Source: Rhynchopus sp. YZ270_cl-10
Lineage: Eukaryota; Euglenozoa; Diplonemea; Diplonemida; Diplonemidae
Direction of reading: 5' to 3'
DNA: 64,000 nucleotides
Assembly (NCBI GenBank): GCA_964035575.1
Contig: OZ037891.1
Coordinates: forward strand, 186,001-250,000
A program made the position numbers and the translations under genes. Of this stretch, positions 44,771 to 54,426 are shown piece by piece. The stretch's first letter is position 1; each line of letters opens with the position of its first letter. Below the pieces are notes generated by a model that was not told the DNA's origin, searched no databases, and saw only the letters and a program-made list of their open reading frames with translations.

Positions 44771-46258
44771 TCACCATTTGTTGTTCTCCATTTGGGGTCT
44801 CATCCACTGGTCGATTGGGTTTGCCATGGCTTTCTGGAGGAGATCGTTGACGTGCCCTTCGGGTGCGTCAGTTGGTGGTGGTGGGGTAGGAGGTGCACGT
44901 GGTGCGTCGTCACCCTTGCCGAAGATGCCGACATCGTCGTCAGCCCAATGGTGCGAAGCGGCGCCCTCTTCGCGCCCTTCGTAGCCGATCACACGCTGTA
45001 CAATCTCCTGGCCTTGGTCGTGCGCGTCGTTCACGTTCACCTCTGCCGCAGGAGCAACAGGGTCTTCAGCCCGCAGCGCCCACAGCCCCTGACGCCCCTC
45101 CGACGCAGCAGGGACGCGTGCGTCGTAGTGCTCGTCGTTGTGTGGTGCGTCGCCAGCCTTGCCACGTCCTTTGCTCCCGTAGCCGTTGCCGTTGCCCTTG
45201 CCCCCTTTGCCTCCACGACTGCCCTTTCTGCCTTTGTTGTAGAGGTTCTCTTGGTACGCACGGCGCTCTGTGGTGGTGTTGTGGTGTGGTACAAAGGAGG
45301 GAAGTCTTGTGGTGAGGTTATGGTTACATGCTGGTTGCTTTGAGTGTGTTGGTAGTGTTGGTAGTGTGACGACCCATTGTATAATATTATAGTATTTTCA
45401 TCATGTGCAAAATCAATAAATTGACAGTAATGGTGAGGAATCAACAAAAATCTTCCCATCTTTCTTGGCGTATGTTTTGCAAAATGTAGAAAAGAAAATA
45501 ATATTATTGAAAGATGGCACCAGAGGATGGTAAGAGATGGGAGATAGGAGATAGGAGGGAAAGCCTCTAGTGGTTGGGGTGTTGCGTGCAGTGGCCTTTT
45601 GTGCAAATAGTGTAAACATAGTAAGACAAGAGAGGGGTGGGATGGGATGGGATGGGGAAAGTGCACACCTTCGACTCTGTTCAGTCTGTACTCAATTTCG
45701 CGGCGGAGGAAGTCGTTCTCCTGAAGGGAAGGTGGTTTATTCTTCCCATAGAACACTGAAATTGGAAAAAAAAACTAATGCATGGATGCACCATGGAAAT
45801 ATTCAACCAACCGTACTCCTCAGTGTGGGAATGTTTAGACGGGTCAGGAAGAAATCTGCAGACCCGCAAAAATGTATCAAACGAATATGCGTCATTTTCG
45901 ACGTTTTTTCCCCCCTTGAATCCTTGAATCCTTGAATGAGCTGAATGACGATGTGTCCACGGATGTTGCATACCCTCTCGATGCCACCCACACGCCGCTT
46001 CATTCCTTCAGACTTGTAGGAGAGGTTGGATGCGTCGCGCTCATGTTTCTTCAGTTTCTTTTGTGTGTCGCGCTTGAGCTTCTCTACCTGTTCTGACTCT
46101 TCACGTGCCTCGTCCTGTGGTGGTGAAGAATAATGGACACATTTGTTTTGTTGGTGTGGCGTTGGGTCATGTTTTTTTGGGTGTTTTTTATTTTTTGGGG
46201 GGGTAAAGCGAGGTTTCCCGCTTGGGTCATCTAAAAAGCGCTGAAGTTGCGACACCAT
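44771..46258 (-). CDS. Spliced coiled-coil / Gly-Lys-rich protein, three exons
   Basis: Exons join(46258..45961, 45755..45669, 45267..44771) give an uninterrupted 293-residue protein. Intron 1 (205 bp) runs from GTGGAC to TTCCAATTTCAG; intron 2 (401 bp) runs from GTGTGC to CACCACCACAG. Both are GT-AG and both junctions keep phase 1. Residues 47-135 form a charged coiled coil (EQVEKLKRDTQKKLKKHERD), followed by a Gly/Lys/Asn tract (KGSRGGKGGKGNGNGYG) and an Asp/Pro-rich tail. The donor of intron 1 is not a strong consensus, and the Lys/Pro-rich residues 14-48 precede another acceptor-like CACCACAG, so exon 1 may be structured differently. The coil ordering faintly recalls the NUP54 C-terminal region; I would not assign that. 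Confidence 0.6.
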
Positions 46259-46475
46259 TTTTGATACATATTTTTTTCAAAAATAATGGTTGCACAAAAA
46301 AAATATAGCAAAGAGAGTTGGTCACAACGGCTAGCTACCTATACCACCACCATCTGTTTCTTTGTTTGTCTTTAACAACGATAGGTATATTTCGAGGTTT
46401 ACATCTCAAGAAAAGGCAAGATGAACCTCCTCTCGTACTTCGTCACTTTGTATCAAATTCAGAAAAGAACGGCTC

Positions 46476-47015
46476 TTATAGTCTCACTTCATATGGAAGA
46501 CATACAACAGCATTCTGTGCCTCTTGCGCAACGTCTTGGAGCATCTTCAGGCTTTCGTCCTGCTCTTCAATCGACTTTCTGTCACGTGTAATCTTAGAGT
46601 CAAGCTCCGTCTGCTTCTGCTGCAGTTTGCTGATACGTCCTACGAGGAGCGTGCGGTCCTTCTCTGCTGTGGCCTGCTTCTCCAGACAGTGCTTCACAAC
46701 ACGCTGCAGACGCTCAATCTCCTCATCGTACTGTACGTCCACATCAGCGAGCGTGGCTGTAGTCTTGTCTACCGTTTCTTTCGCCTTCTGGTACTCCTTC
46801 ATCACCTCCTTCATGCGCACCTCTTGCACGGTGTCCACCTTCTTCTCCTTTGGCTTTGGCTTTGCCTTCTCCACCACAGCTGCAACCTCACGCTTTGGTG
46901 AAGCAGGAGTCTCCGGTGCAGGGCTCGGAACAATGTTGACAGCCTGGTGGATGAGCAGATACGTAGCGTAGCATGCGAGACTGAACCCAAAGAGGGTCCA
47001 TAACAAATCAAACAT
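46476..47015 (-). CDS. Single-pass membrane coiled-coil protein, 179 aa
   Basis: The start is set at the ATG giving MFDLLWTLFGFSLACYATYL because it begins a hydrophobic helix (residues 4-28) and because upstream codons lie in the inverted-repeat element at 47074-47334. A Pro/Ala/Lys linker (30-60) leads to a long charged coiled coil at 60-168. The family is unrecognised; the form suggests a signal-anchored membrane protein with the coil on one side. The coding-strand leader is a strong pyrimidine tract ending CCACCAG 13 bases before the ATG, resembling a splice acceptor. The end may be spliced differently, because GTGAGA lies six codons or fewer before the stop. Confidence 0.7.
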   Translation of the reverse strand: MFDLLWTLFGFSLACYATYLLIHQAVNIVPSPAPETPASPKREVAAVVEKAKPKPKEKKVDTVQEVRMKEVMKEYQKAKETVDKTTATLADVDVQYDEEIERLQRVVKHCLEKQATAEKDRTLLVGRISKLQQKQTELDSKITRDRKSIEEQDESLKMLQDVAQEAQNAVVCLPYEVRL

Positions 47016-47063
47016 TGTTGTGTGTTCTCTGGTGGGGGTGGGGTGGTTGAGGGAGAAGAGGGA
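47016..47063 (-). promoter_or_regulatory. Pyrimidine-rich leader with AG before the start codon
   Basis: Read on the coding strand, a C/T-rich run ends CCACCCCCACCAG, then AGAACACACAACA and ATG. This resembles the 3' end of an intron or a trans-splice acceptor. Similar C/T leaders with AG precede the genes starting at 43248 and 53373. Confidence 0.4.
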
Positions 47064-47073
47064 AATAAAAAAA

Positions 47074-47334
47074 GGGGTAAGGACATTCTGGTACCCCCAA
47101 GTGTGACTTTTGGACAATTCAAACCCACAAGGTTTCGATAAAGACAATTCAGACCCACAAGGTTTCGATAAAGACAATTCAGACCCACAAGGTTTACGAT
47201 AAAGACAGTTCAAACCCACAAGGTCTGAACTGTCCAAAGTGCAAACCTTGTGGGTCTGAATTGTCTTTATCGAAACCTTGTGGGTTTGAATTGTCCAAAA
47301 GTCACACTTGGGGGTACCAGAATGTCCTTACCCC
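47074..47334. mobile_element. Mutator-like miniature element, 9 bp duplication
   Basis: GGGGTAAGGACATTCTGGTA at the left is mirrored for about 90 bp at the right, leaving a central spacer of some 70 bp. ATAAAAAAA is duplicated exactly at 47065-47073 and 47335-47343. Long arms with a 9 bp duplication fit Mutator-like elements, although the A-rich target weakens this slightly. Inside each arm CCCACAAGGTTT...GATAAAGACAATTCA words repeat. It lies 59 bp upstream of the start codon at 47015, replacing any proximal promoter there. Confidence 0.8.
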
Positions 47335-47379
47335 ATAAAAAAATGGAAAGTATGAGAGTGTGAATGCAGAGGAGAGGTG

Positions 47380-48090
47380 GCAGTGTGTTCAGTAGACCAT
47401 CGTGAAACGTATCCGGTTATAATCAGTGTCGATCAGCGAGCTGGGATTATGATTTGTCATCATGCAGGTGTGGTGTGGAAGCAGTGGCGGCAATTGTGCT
47501 GATCAGCAGATGTGTTTTGGTGTTGACTTTGTGTTGACGAATCAGCAGCACGGATGCTTCATATTGACGTGCAAATACAAATTTGATCATCACGAACAGA
47601 GCAGTGTTTGGAACCTCGTTGTGTTCTCTGCCCACCCCTGATCCGTGCAGCATGCATGTCGTGCTGTGTGCACGCAGTTAAGAGTGGGTTTTCACAAAAG
47701 ACGGCAAACCAAAGTCTTGCATTCTCAGCTAAAGCATGGAATATAACGTTGAGCTTCCACAGCACACAGAGGGAGTAAACCCCACTCCGTGTTGGGCGGA
47801 CAAGGGATCGTGTTTTTCATCATGTGTTGCAAGAAGGAAGAGAGTGAGGGAGAAGTGTGTTCAGTAGACCATCGTGAAACGTATCCGGTTATAATCAGTG
47901 TCGATCAGCGAGCTGGGATTATGATTTGTCATCATGCACACGACTTGCATATTATGCCACGCCCAAAATGTTGGACTGCTGACCTGTTGGTCGTTAAGGA
48001 CGGCGTGCTGCAGTGTGAGTGCGAAGAGATGGCCTGCTCCTCCAATGCGGAGTGACGAACACAGCATTAGCTATTGTCGCTTCAAAATTG
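47380..48090 (+). repeat. Intergenic module cluster, second
   Basis: It carries the same ordered words as 43351-44352, beginning GTGTTCAGTAGACCATCGTG and including one full unit. It ends with a unique 110 bp (47940-48050) and then CATTAGCTATTGTCGCTTC, the same terminal word as the first cluster. It lies 5' of the gene starting at 47015. Confidence 0.85.
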
Positions 48091-48381
48091 AAGACGAGGG
48101 TACAAAATGGTGCGGATGTGTCTCCTTTTTTTTTTTTTTTGTTAGGAATTTACAAAAATTCTTATGTACTACGGCTATATATTCGTTCTTTCTTCTTCTT
48201 CTTCACCCGCGCATGTTATCCCCCGCCCCCACTTTGCTTATATTTTCTCTTTTTTTCACCCTTATTTACCCAAAAACATTACCCCCCCGACCCCTTTCCC
48301 CAAACAGATGCATCTCTAAGTCTGTTGCAGAGTGCCAGTCATTATCGCGGGCAAGCTGTGTTCATGTATTTTTTTTTTTTG

Positions 48382-48430
48382 GAAACTTGGTTGTATTAGT
48401 GTAGCCACCCTAGAGTGTGCTCCACTATAT
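48382..48430 (+). repeat. AGTGTAG...CTCCACT cassette
   Basis: GAAACTTGGTTGTATTAG, then AGTGTAGCCACCCTAG, then AGTGTGCTCCACTAT. It is nearly identical to the copy at 9007, 39 kb away. Confidence 0.65.
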
Positions 48431-48842
48431 ATTTTTTTTCCTGTTCGGCACTACTTTGAAGGGACGTTTAACAAAAAAAAGGAAGCTTTAACACATTAAT
48501 GTGCTTGCACAAGATACGCTTTCACAAAAGAGAAACAATAGAGTCATGCAAAAAAGAAAGAAAAAAAGAAACAAAGAAAATTTCCCCACCATGCGTATTC
48601 TCCATGAAGTCAGGCCAGTGTCCTTAACGATGATGTCACACCCTGAGGGGGAGGTGTGCTGTCTGTATACCCTGTGGCAACAACGGGGAGGTGACCATCC
48701 GTATATCGGCAACCCGCACGTCCTAGACGTGAAAAACGGCACCAACCGGGACACGGCCCCGAGGTTACTCTGGATAGAACAAAAAGAGCGGCCACACTGC
48801 TACAGCAGCGCTAAAGTGACGAGAGTGAATACTCAGCGGGGG

Positions 48843-48878
<36 letters not shown>

Positions 48879-49261
48879 CGTTTACTCATGAAACATGCCA
48901 GACCGTGCGCATATGTCCACATTCCGTTACGGACAAAACAAAGGGGGGGGTGTGGGTGCAATACCAATGAATTCGTTGCAACAACGGGTCTTTGCTTTTG
49001 TACTTCCAAAGCCCATCAAGGTGAAACTGATAGTTCGTTAAGACCCACCGTGGGGTGGTCGAGGGAAGGGAGGGGGGGTTAAAACCTTCACAACAAAAGC
49101 ACAATTACGCGAGGCAACCAGAGATATCCATTTACCGAAGGACTCATCAATGGGGGTGGGGGAGGAACTTATAAGATGCGCCTCTTACACACATCAAAAA
49201 AAGGAAATCGTGAACATTAATCTAATCCTCATTAATCTCATCGCCTTGAAAAAAAAGTGAA

Positions 49262-49350
49262 GTTATTAATGCAGGCACCTCCGACTGACCCACGTACGAT
49301 GCCAGCCATCCGGATGAAAGCACAAGTACCCTGCGGCCAACAACAGAAGA
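49262..49350 (+). repeat. GATGCAGGCACC cassette, long form
   Basis: TTAATGCAGGCACCTCCGAC ... CGATGCCAGCCATCCGGATG ... TACCCTGCGGCCAACAACAG. Confidence 0.65.
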
Positions 49351-49896
49351 AAAAAACCAAGTAAAGTTGACAGTGAAACGCTTGGTAATGTTGTTCACAC
49401 AAAGACAAAAACAAAATGCGGGAAAATGGGGTTATGTTGGAGCACAAAAGGCAAACGCACATCCAAACCAGGCTGGGTAGTGTCAGATGCGTGACCAGTG
49501 TTCTCTGTCCCCCTTTCCTCTCTCGTAGGGCTGTGCCTAGGTGTTGACAGATTGGCCACCCTATGACTGTCACATCTCTGTACGAACCGCAGTAAACGGT
49601 ATCTCTTTTTTCTTCCCCTTCACTCTGCGCATCATATACTCCTTTGGATCAGTGGAGCAGGTGGCGTAAAGAGCATGCCACGTAGTCTGCACTGTCCAGG
49701 TCTTTCCCCGCTGACATGATGTGTCATATACAATAGAACGGGCTAGGGGAGCGGTTCGAATGTCTAAGTATAGTTTAAATGAAAGTGTTCTTTGTGCAGA
49801 TGGAAAAGGTATCTGCAGGGGGGAGGGGGGTATCTATGTTTAAAAACAGCGAAGCACCAGTCACCCCATTGTCTCCCATCCGAGTAGCGGAGTTCT

Positions 49897-52800
49897 CTAA
49901 GATGTGGCCGGTGTGTCGCTTGAGCGCAGCGACGCAGCAGCCATCTTGGCGGCAGCAGCCCTCCTGCGCCTGATCTCCATGAAGGGGACAAGGCAGCAGT
50001 AGAAGATGACCGCAAACACCAGCATGATCTCCAGTGTCGTGCGTGTGCTCTCGCTGCCCAGAACAGTCTTCTTCATCTTCTCAAACCCAGAGAAGCATTG
50101 GTACAACGCCCCAAGCAGAATGCAGTACCCAAAGATCCTGTGGAACGTGCGCAGGATCGACGGCTCCTTCGGCTGCAGCTCCTTCACCACCAAAGCGCTT
50201 GCCCCGCCAAGCAGGGGCTGCACAATAATCGCAACAAACAGAAAGTACCCAGCCTGGTTGTGGTCGCCGTAGTCACGTTCGTAGTTGTCGCCAAAGTTCG
50301 CAGCAGCAACCATAAAGGCGTAGCACACAAGCACAATGCCCACACACGAGAACACGAGGTGGATGTAGTACGCCTTCACGCCAAGCCCAAGGTCGTTTCC
50401 GTAGTGCTTCGCAATCACACCGAGGGGGAACAGAAACCCAAAGGCAGCAACCATGCACGCACCGTGGCGTTCACGCTTCTCAGGATGTGTGTTCACCGAA
50501 CGTGACACAGTGTGCGAGTCAAAGTTGATCGTGAGTGCCACAGCGTCGTCATGGTCGTGGCTCACAAGCTCCAGGTTGTTCTTGCTGCGCGCAATGTTCA
50601 CAGGCGTTGCCTTCGCGTCCTCCAGCGGCAGGCGGATGCTCACCTGCAGAAACGTGAACCCGTTCTCCACGATCACACCTCCGATTGGCGGCAGGAGTGC
50701 GCTCATACCAAGCTTCGTCAGCACGTTTGCGTGGTCCTCAACCACCCCAGTCCGACGTGTCGACGAGATGTGGTACCCAACAGCACCAATCTCCATGCTT
50801 TCCGTCTGCTCCACGTCACGCTTTCTGTAGATAACAGCCTCTGCTGGCGACATGTGTCCCGAAAGCGTTGGGAACCCGACCGCAAGCCACCCACTGTTCT
50901 CCGACACCACAAAGAGGGCGAGTCTGTTCTCGCTTGCGTTCAAGGTGCGGACGTACTTGTAGTGCAGGGTCATGTCGTGCATCGTGTCGTAGTCGCGCAT
51001 GCGGATCATGCAGGAGTAGGCAGGCATCGTCGACTGTGTGCAGTCCTCGAAGGCAGGCGGCGGTGTGCCTCCAGGGGTGGGTGGGCTCGGCACTGGCACT
51101 GGGGGCGGCAGGGGCACCTCCTCGGGAACGAAGCTCGGGTAGACGTCGATCTCGAAGCGCCGTTTGTTGTACTCTGTGTGCTTGCCGAGCGCGAGGTCTT
51201 GGCGGTCCCTTGCCACGAGCACGTCTAGGGCGGTGGCCTCCGTCGGTATGCTGAACTCCACATGCAATGTGACAAGACCGTTGACGCGGGTCATCTTCCA
51301 CACTGAGTCGGCATACTCCGCAAAGGAGGGGTACGGCACGATGCCAGCACGCGACGCGTTCATGATGTTGAACCACGCTGCCTCCGTCTCTGACTCTGAG
51401 ATGACTGCGTATGCAGGCGACATGGCGTGGCCTTGCTGCGCCATACGGAAGCCCATGCCGAGCCAGCCGAGGGTGTCAGAACTCTCGACTGCGAGGCTGA
51501 GACGGATTGTGTACGGGTTGTAGCGCCAGTGCACGGTGGCACCGTAGAGCGCGTCGTCACTGTGCTTGCAGAGGTACGTCGAGAACTGTCCACTACCCAT
51601 GTTGCGAGGCAGGGCCAGGGACGAGGGGGTGTAGCGGTCCGGACAGACCATCTCCTGCTCCTTCGCCTGCACGATGGACTGGCCCTGGTCGTTCACGAAG
51701 TCGATGAGGTAGGCTGCACGGTTGTGCGGGCCGTGGTAGAAGATCTCCCCTGTCTTGAGCGTCACATCGTCGTACTCTGAGCTGTGGCTCATTGCGAAGG
51801 TCACCGGCACGCCTCCGTTCATGAAGTAGTCCTCCTTCATCATGAACTCAACGTGCAGTCTCTGCCCCAGCGTGTCCGCCACCACCGACGCCGCCATGTT
51901 CATGATCCCATGCTTATCCGCCAGCGTCGCGTCCTCCATCACTTGGCTGTGCACCTTCCCCTTGATGTCGTACGTCGCAGCGTGCATCGCTTGCCCTTCG
52001 TAGTTCTCTTTGAAGATGATCGCAAAGGCAGGGTCCATTGCATACGCAGACGACGGGAAGGAGATCCCAAACCAACGCTTTCCGTCATCCGTCGGCCAAG
52101 CGTCAAGCTCAAGCATGAAATGGTATGCCCCCTTCTGACGGAACCACGTCACCCGCAGGGGCTCTGCAGTGGGCGACACACTGATCCCTGGCACCTTGAG
52201 GACGCAGGGCGGGTCGGGCGTCGCCACGGATGCGATGCACTGTGGGTTCTGCTCCACAAACTTCTGGTGTTTTGCGGGACGTCCTGGGAAGGGGAGGGGC
52301 TTGCCCGCTTGCGCATCATCACAGGAGCTTGCAATCTCACAGGTACGCATGATGCAACGATTACAACCATCCACCGCCTGACGCGAGGCTATCCCGGACA
52401 TCAACGAAAACCCCTTCGGCCCTGAGCTGCGGAACAACCCATTCTCACTGTGGTACACAAAGGCCACGTACTCCGCCCCGTCACCCACCTGCGACGTAGC
52501 GGGCAGCGGCATGCTGAACTCAAAGGTATCCCCAGGGAGGTACTGCGCTGCTGCCACCACAAGCCCGTCCTCTGTCTCAATCCACGCTGCATCGATGAAG
52601 CCAAAGTCCTCATTTTCATTGTGCATGGAAGGCTCCGTCTGCAGCACAATAGCAAGATGGTCGACCTTCTCAATGCGCATGCTGGGGAACATATTAGGGT
52701 CCACATTGTCCCCTTCTCTGTAGGCACGGTCCAGGTTTTTGATCTTCTGTTGTCTGAAGAAGCGATCCGCACGAAGCGTGTCAAATACACCACAAGGAGT

Positions 52801-53373
52801 GTCGAAGCTGTGTACCGCGGTGTTGTCAGAAAAGCACGGCTTCTTTGACCCAGAGCAGTACCCTTCCCTTCCTGTGGCGGTGATCGGGATGGTCGCGCCT
52901 TGGAAGAGGCCGTGGCGGTTGCACATCGCATACACCGTCATCGTCTTTACCATGAGAGGGACTGCAACCTCCATCTTCGCGACTGCGTTGTCTTCAGGTA
53001 AGAACTGACGCACAGCAAAGACAAACCCCATCTGGTCAACAGCGTAGATTGTGGAGATGAAGTGCACCTTGCTGCTATCTGGACCAGGTACCGTAGGATG
53101 CACCAAGGCACTGTCCTTCGGTTCGATGCTTCCAGTACCAATGGTGACAGTCACCACTGCGCTGTCATGGTTGGCTGTCATCACCGGGGTGTGTTCCAGT
53201 ACAAAGGGGTCTGTCGCGTCTGGGTTGTATTCGTTGACCGCCGTGCCGCCTGTGATGAGGCCGTGCAAACGCAGGTTCGCGTTTTCGATGTTGTGGAACG
53301 CAGAGCAGCTAGCCTCAACACGCAGTGTCCATGCCGCTGCGATAAGCACACCAATGTAGATGTGATTCATCAT
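49897..53373 (-). CDS. Superoxide-reductase-like / DOMON / cytochrome b561 fusion, 1158 aa
   Basis: I chose the ATG at 53371-53373 because it opens a signal peptide (IYIGVLIAAAWTLRVEAS). Residues 58-170 resemble desulfoferrodoxin/superoxide reductase: His61 (EHTPVM), His92 (VHPTV), His104 (VHFIS) and Cys151-x2-His154 (CNRHGLF) match the Fe(His)4Cys ligand order, although the loops between the His residues are longer than usual. Residues 235-320 repeat this fold (DAAWIETEDG, AAQYLPGD, ENGLF) without the Cys-x2-His pair. A Cys-rich linker leads to three DOMON domains (about 400-560, 600-745, 778-955) with candidate Met/His heme ligands M446/H530, M651/H732 and M841/H939 or H941. The b561 core (965-1137) has five membrane helices and His970, His1005, His1038, His1078. 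Family knowledge: b561 cores carry electrons across membranes and DOMONs relay them. I infer an extracytoplasmic superoxide reductase supplied from the cytosol. Confidence 0.85.
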   Translation of the reverse strand: MMNHIYIGVLIAAAWTLRVEASCSAFHNIENANLRLHGLITGGTAVNEYNPDATDPFVLEHTPVMTANHDSAVVTVTIGTGSIEPKDSALVHPTVPGPDSSKVHFISTIYAVDQMGFVFAVRQFLPEDNAVAKMEVAVPLMVKTMTVYAMCNRHGLFQGATIPITATGREGYCSGSKKPCFSDNTAVHSFDTPCGVFDTLRADRFFRQQKIKNLDRAYREGDNVDPNMFPSMRIEKVDHLAIVLQTEPSMHNENEDFGFIDAAWIETEDGLVVAAAQYLPGDTFEFSMPLPATSQVGDGAEYVAFVYHSENGLFRSSGPKGFSLMSGIASRQAVDGCNRCIMRTCEIASSCDDAQAGKPLPFPGRPAKHQKFVEQNPQCIASVATPDPPCVLKVPGISVSPTAEPLRVTWFRQKGAYHFMLELDAWPTDDGKRWFGISFPSSAYAMDPAFAIIFKENYEGQAMHAATYDIKGKVHSQVMEDATLADKHGIMNMAASVVADTLGQRLHVEFMMKEDYFMNGGVPVTFAMSHSSEYDDVTLKTGEIFYHGPHNRAAYLIDFVNDQGQSIVQAKEQEMVCPDRYTPSSLALPRNMGSGQFSTYLCKHSDDALYGATVHWRYNPYTIRLSLAVESSDTLGWLGMGFRMAQQGHAMSPAYAVISESETEAAWFNIMNASRAGIVPYPSFAEYADSVWKMTRVNGLVTLHVEFSIPTEATALDVLVARDRQDLALGKHTEYNKRRFEIDVYPSFVPEEVPLPPPVPVPSPPTPGGTPPPAFEDCTQSTMPAYSCMIRMRDYDTMHDMTLHYKYVRTLNASENRLALFVVSENSGWLAVGFPTLSGHMSPAEAVIYRKRDVEQTESMEIGAVGYHISSTRRTGVVEDHANVLTKLGMSALLPPIGGVIVENGFTFLQVSIRLPLEDAKATPVNIARSKNNLELVSHDHDDAVALTINFDSHTVSRSVNTHPEKRERHGACMVAAFGFLFPLGVIAKHYGNDLGLGVKAYYIHLVFSCVGIVLVCYAFMVAAANFGDNYERDYGDHNQAGYFLFVAIIVQPLLGGASALVVKELQPKEPSILRTFHRIFGYCILLGALYQCFSGFEKMKKTVLGSESTRTTLEIMLVFAVIFYCCLVPFMEIRRRRAAAAKMAAASLRSSDTPATS

Positions 53374-53562
53374 GAGAGAAAAACTACCCACAACCCTTCT
53401 GTGTGTGGGGTGGGGAGGAGGGGGAAGTTTGAGGTGGTGTAGGTGGGAGGAAAGTGTCATGTGTCGGTAAGTGTGCGGCTAGGTAGAAGGTGATGAGAAA
53501 GGAACATAAGTCGGATAAGTGAGTACTATAGAGACGAGGGAGGATAGGGAAGAGGGAATACA

Positions 53563-54426
53563 AATTTGATCATCACGAACAGAGCAACTCACCCACACAG
53601 CACAGCAGCAACTCTCAGCTAAAGCATGGAATATAACGTTGAGCTTCCACAGCACACAGAGGGAGTAAACCCCACTCCGTGTTGGGCGGACAAGGGATCG
53701 TGTTTTTCATCATGTGTTGCAAGAAGGACGAGAGTGAGGGAGAAGTGTGTTCAGTAGACCATCGTGAAACGTATCCGGTTATAATCAGTGTCGATCAGCG
53801 AGCTGGGATTATGATTTGTCATCATGCAGGTGTGGTGTGGAAGCAGTGGTGGCCATGGTGCTGATCAGCAGATGTGTTTTGGTGTTGACTTTGTGTTGAC
53901 GAATCAGCAGCACGGATGCTTCATATTGACGTGCAAATACAAATTTGATCATCACGAACAGAGCAGTGTTTGGAACCTCGTTGTGTTCTCTGCCCACCCC
54001 TGATCCGTGCAGCATGCATGTCGTGCTGTGTGCACGCAGTTAAGAGTGGGTTTTCACAAAAGACGGCAAACCAAAGTCTTGCATTCTCAGCTAAAGCATG
54101 GAATATAACGTTGAGCTTCCACAGCACACAGAGGGAGTAAACCCCACTCCGTGTTGGGCGGACAAGGGATCGTGTTTTTCATCATGTGTTGCAAGAAGGA
54201 AGAGAGTGAGGGAGAAGTGTGTTCAGTAGACCATCGTGAAACGTATCCGGTTATAATCAGTGTCGATCAGCGAGCTGGGATTATGATTTGTCATCATGCA
54301 GGTGTGGTGTGGAAGCAGTGGCGGCCATGGTGCTGATCAGCAGATGTGTTTTGGTGTTGACTTTGTGTTGACGAATCAGCAGCACGGATGCTTCATATTG
54401 ACGTGCAAATACAAATTTGATCATCA
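53563..54426 (+). repeat. Intergenic module cluster, third
   Basis: It runs from ACAAATTTGATCATCAC to the same word, with a shorter first unit (about 374 bp) and a full unit of about 475 bp. The first unit carries the CAACTCACCCACACAGCAC deletion junction also seen in the cluster at 43351. It begins about 190 bp 5' of the cytochrome gene start. Confidence 0.85.

Larger units (their letters stand above)
48091..49890. other. Gene-free stretch between module cluster and cytochrome gene
   Basis: It contains AGTGTAG (48382-48430), GATGA-type (49163-49200) and GATGCAGGCACC (49262-49350) cassettes and (GA)n at 48848-48876. A GC-richer segment at 48590-48840 is open on the plus strand but resembles nothing I know. 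Confidence 0.5.

Noticed and set aside
50512-51228. Plus-strand frames of 200-260 codons opposite the cytochrome genes
   Set aside because: They are mirror frames of GC-rich coding DNA and break at domain-irrelevant places; the minus strand encodes recognisable domains.
53679-53864. A 61-codon frame (MLGGQGIVFFIMCCKK) repeated in each intergenic module
   Set aside because: It recurs only because the module DNA is repeated; equally long frames exist on the other strand and changes do not favour silent sites by eye.
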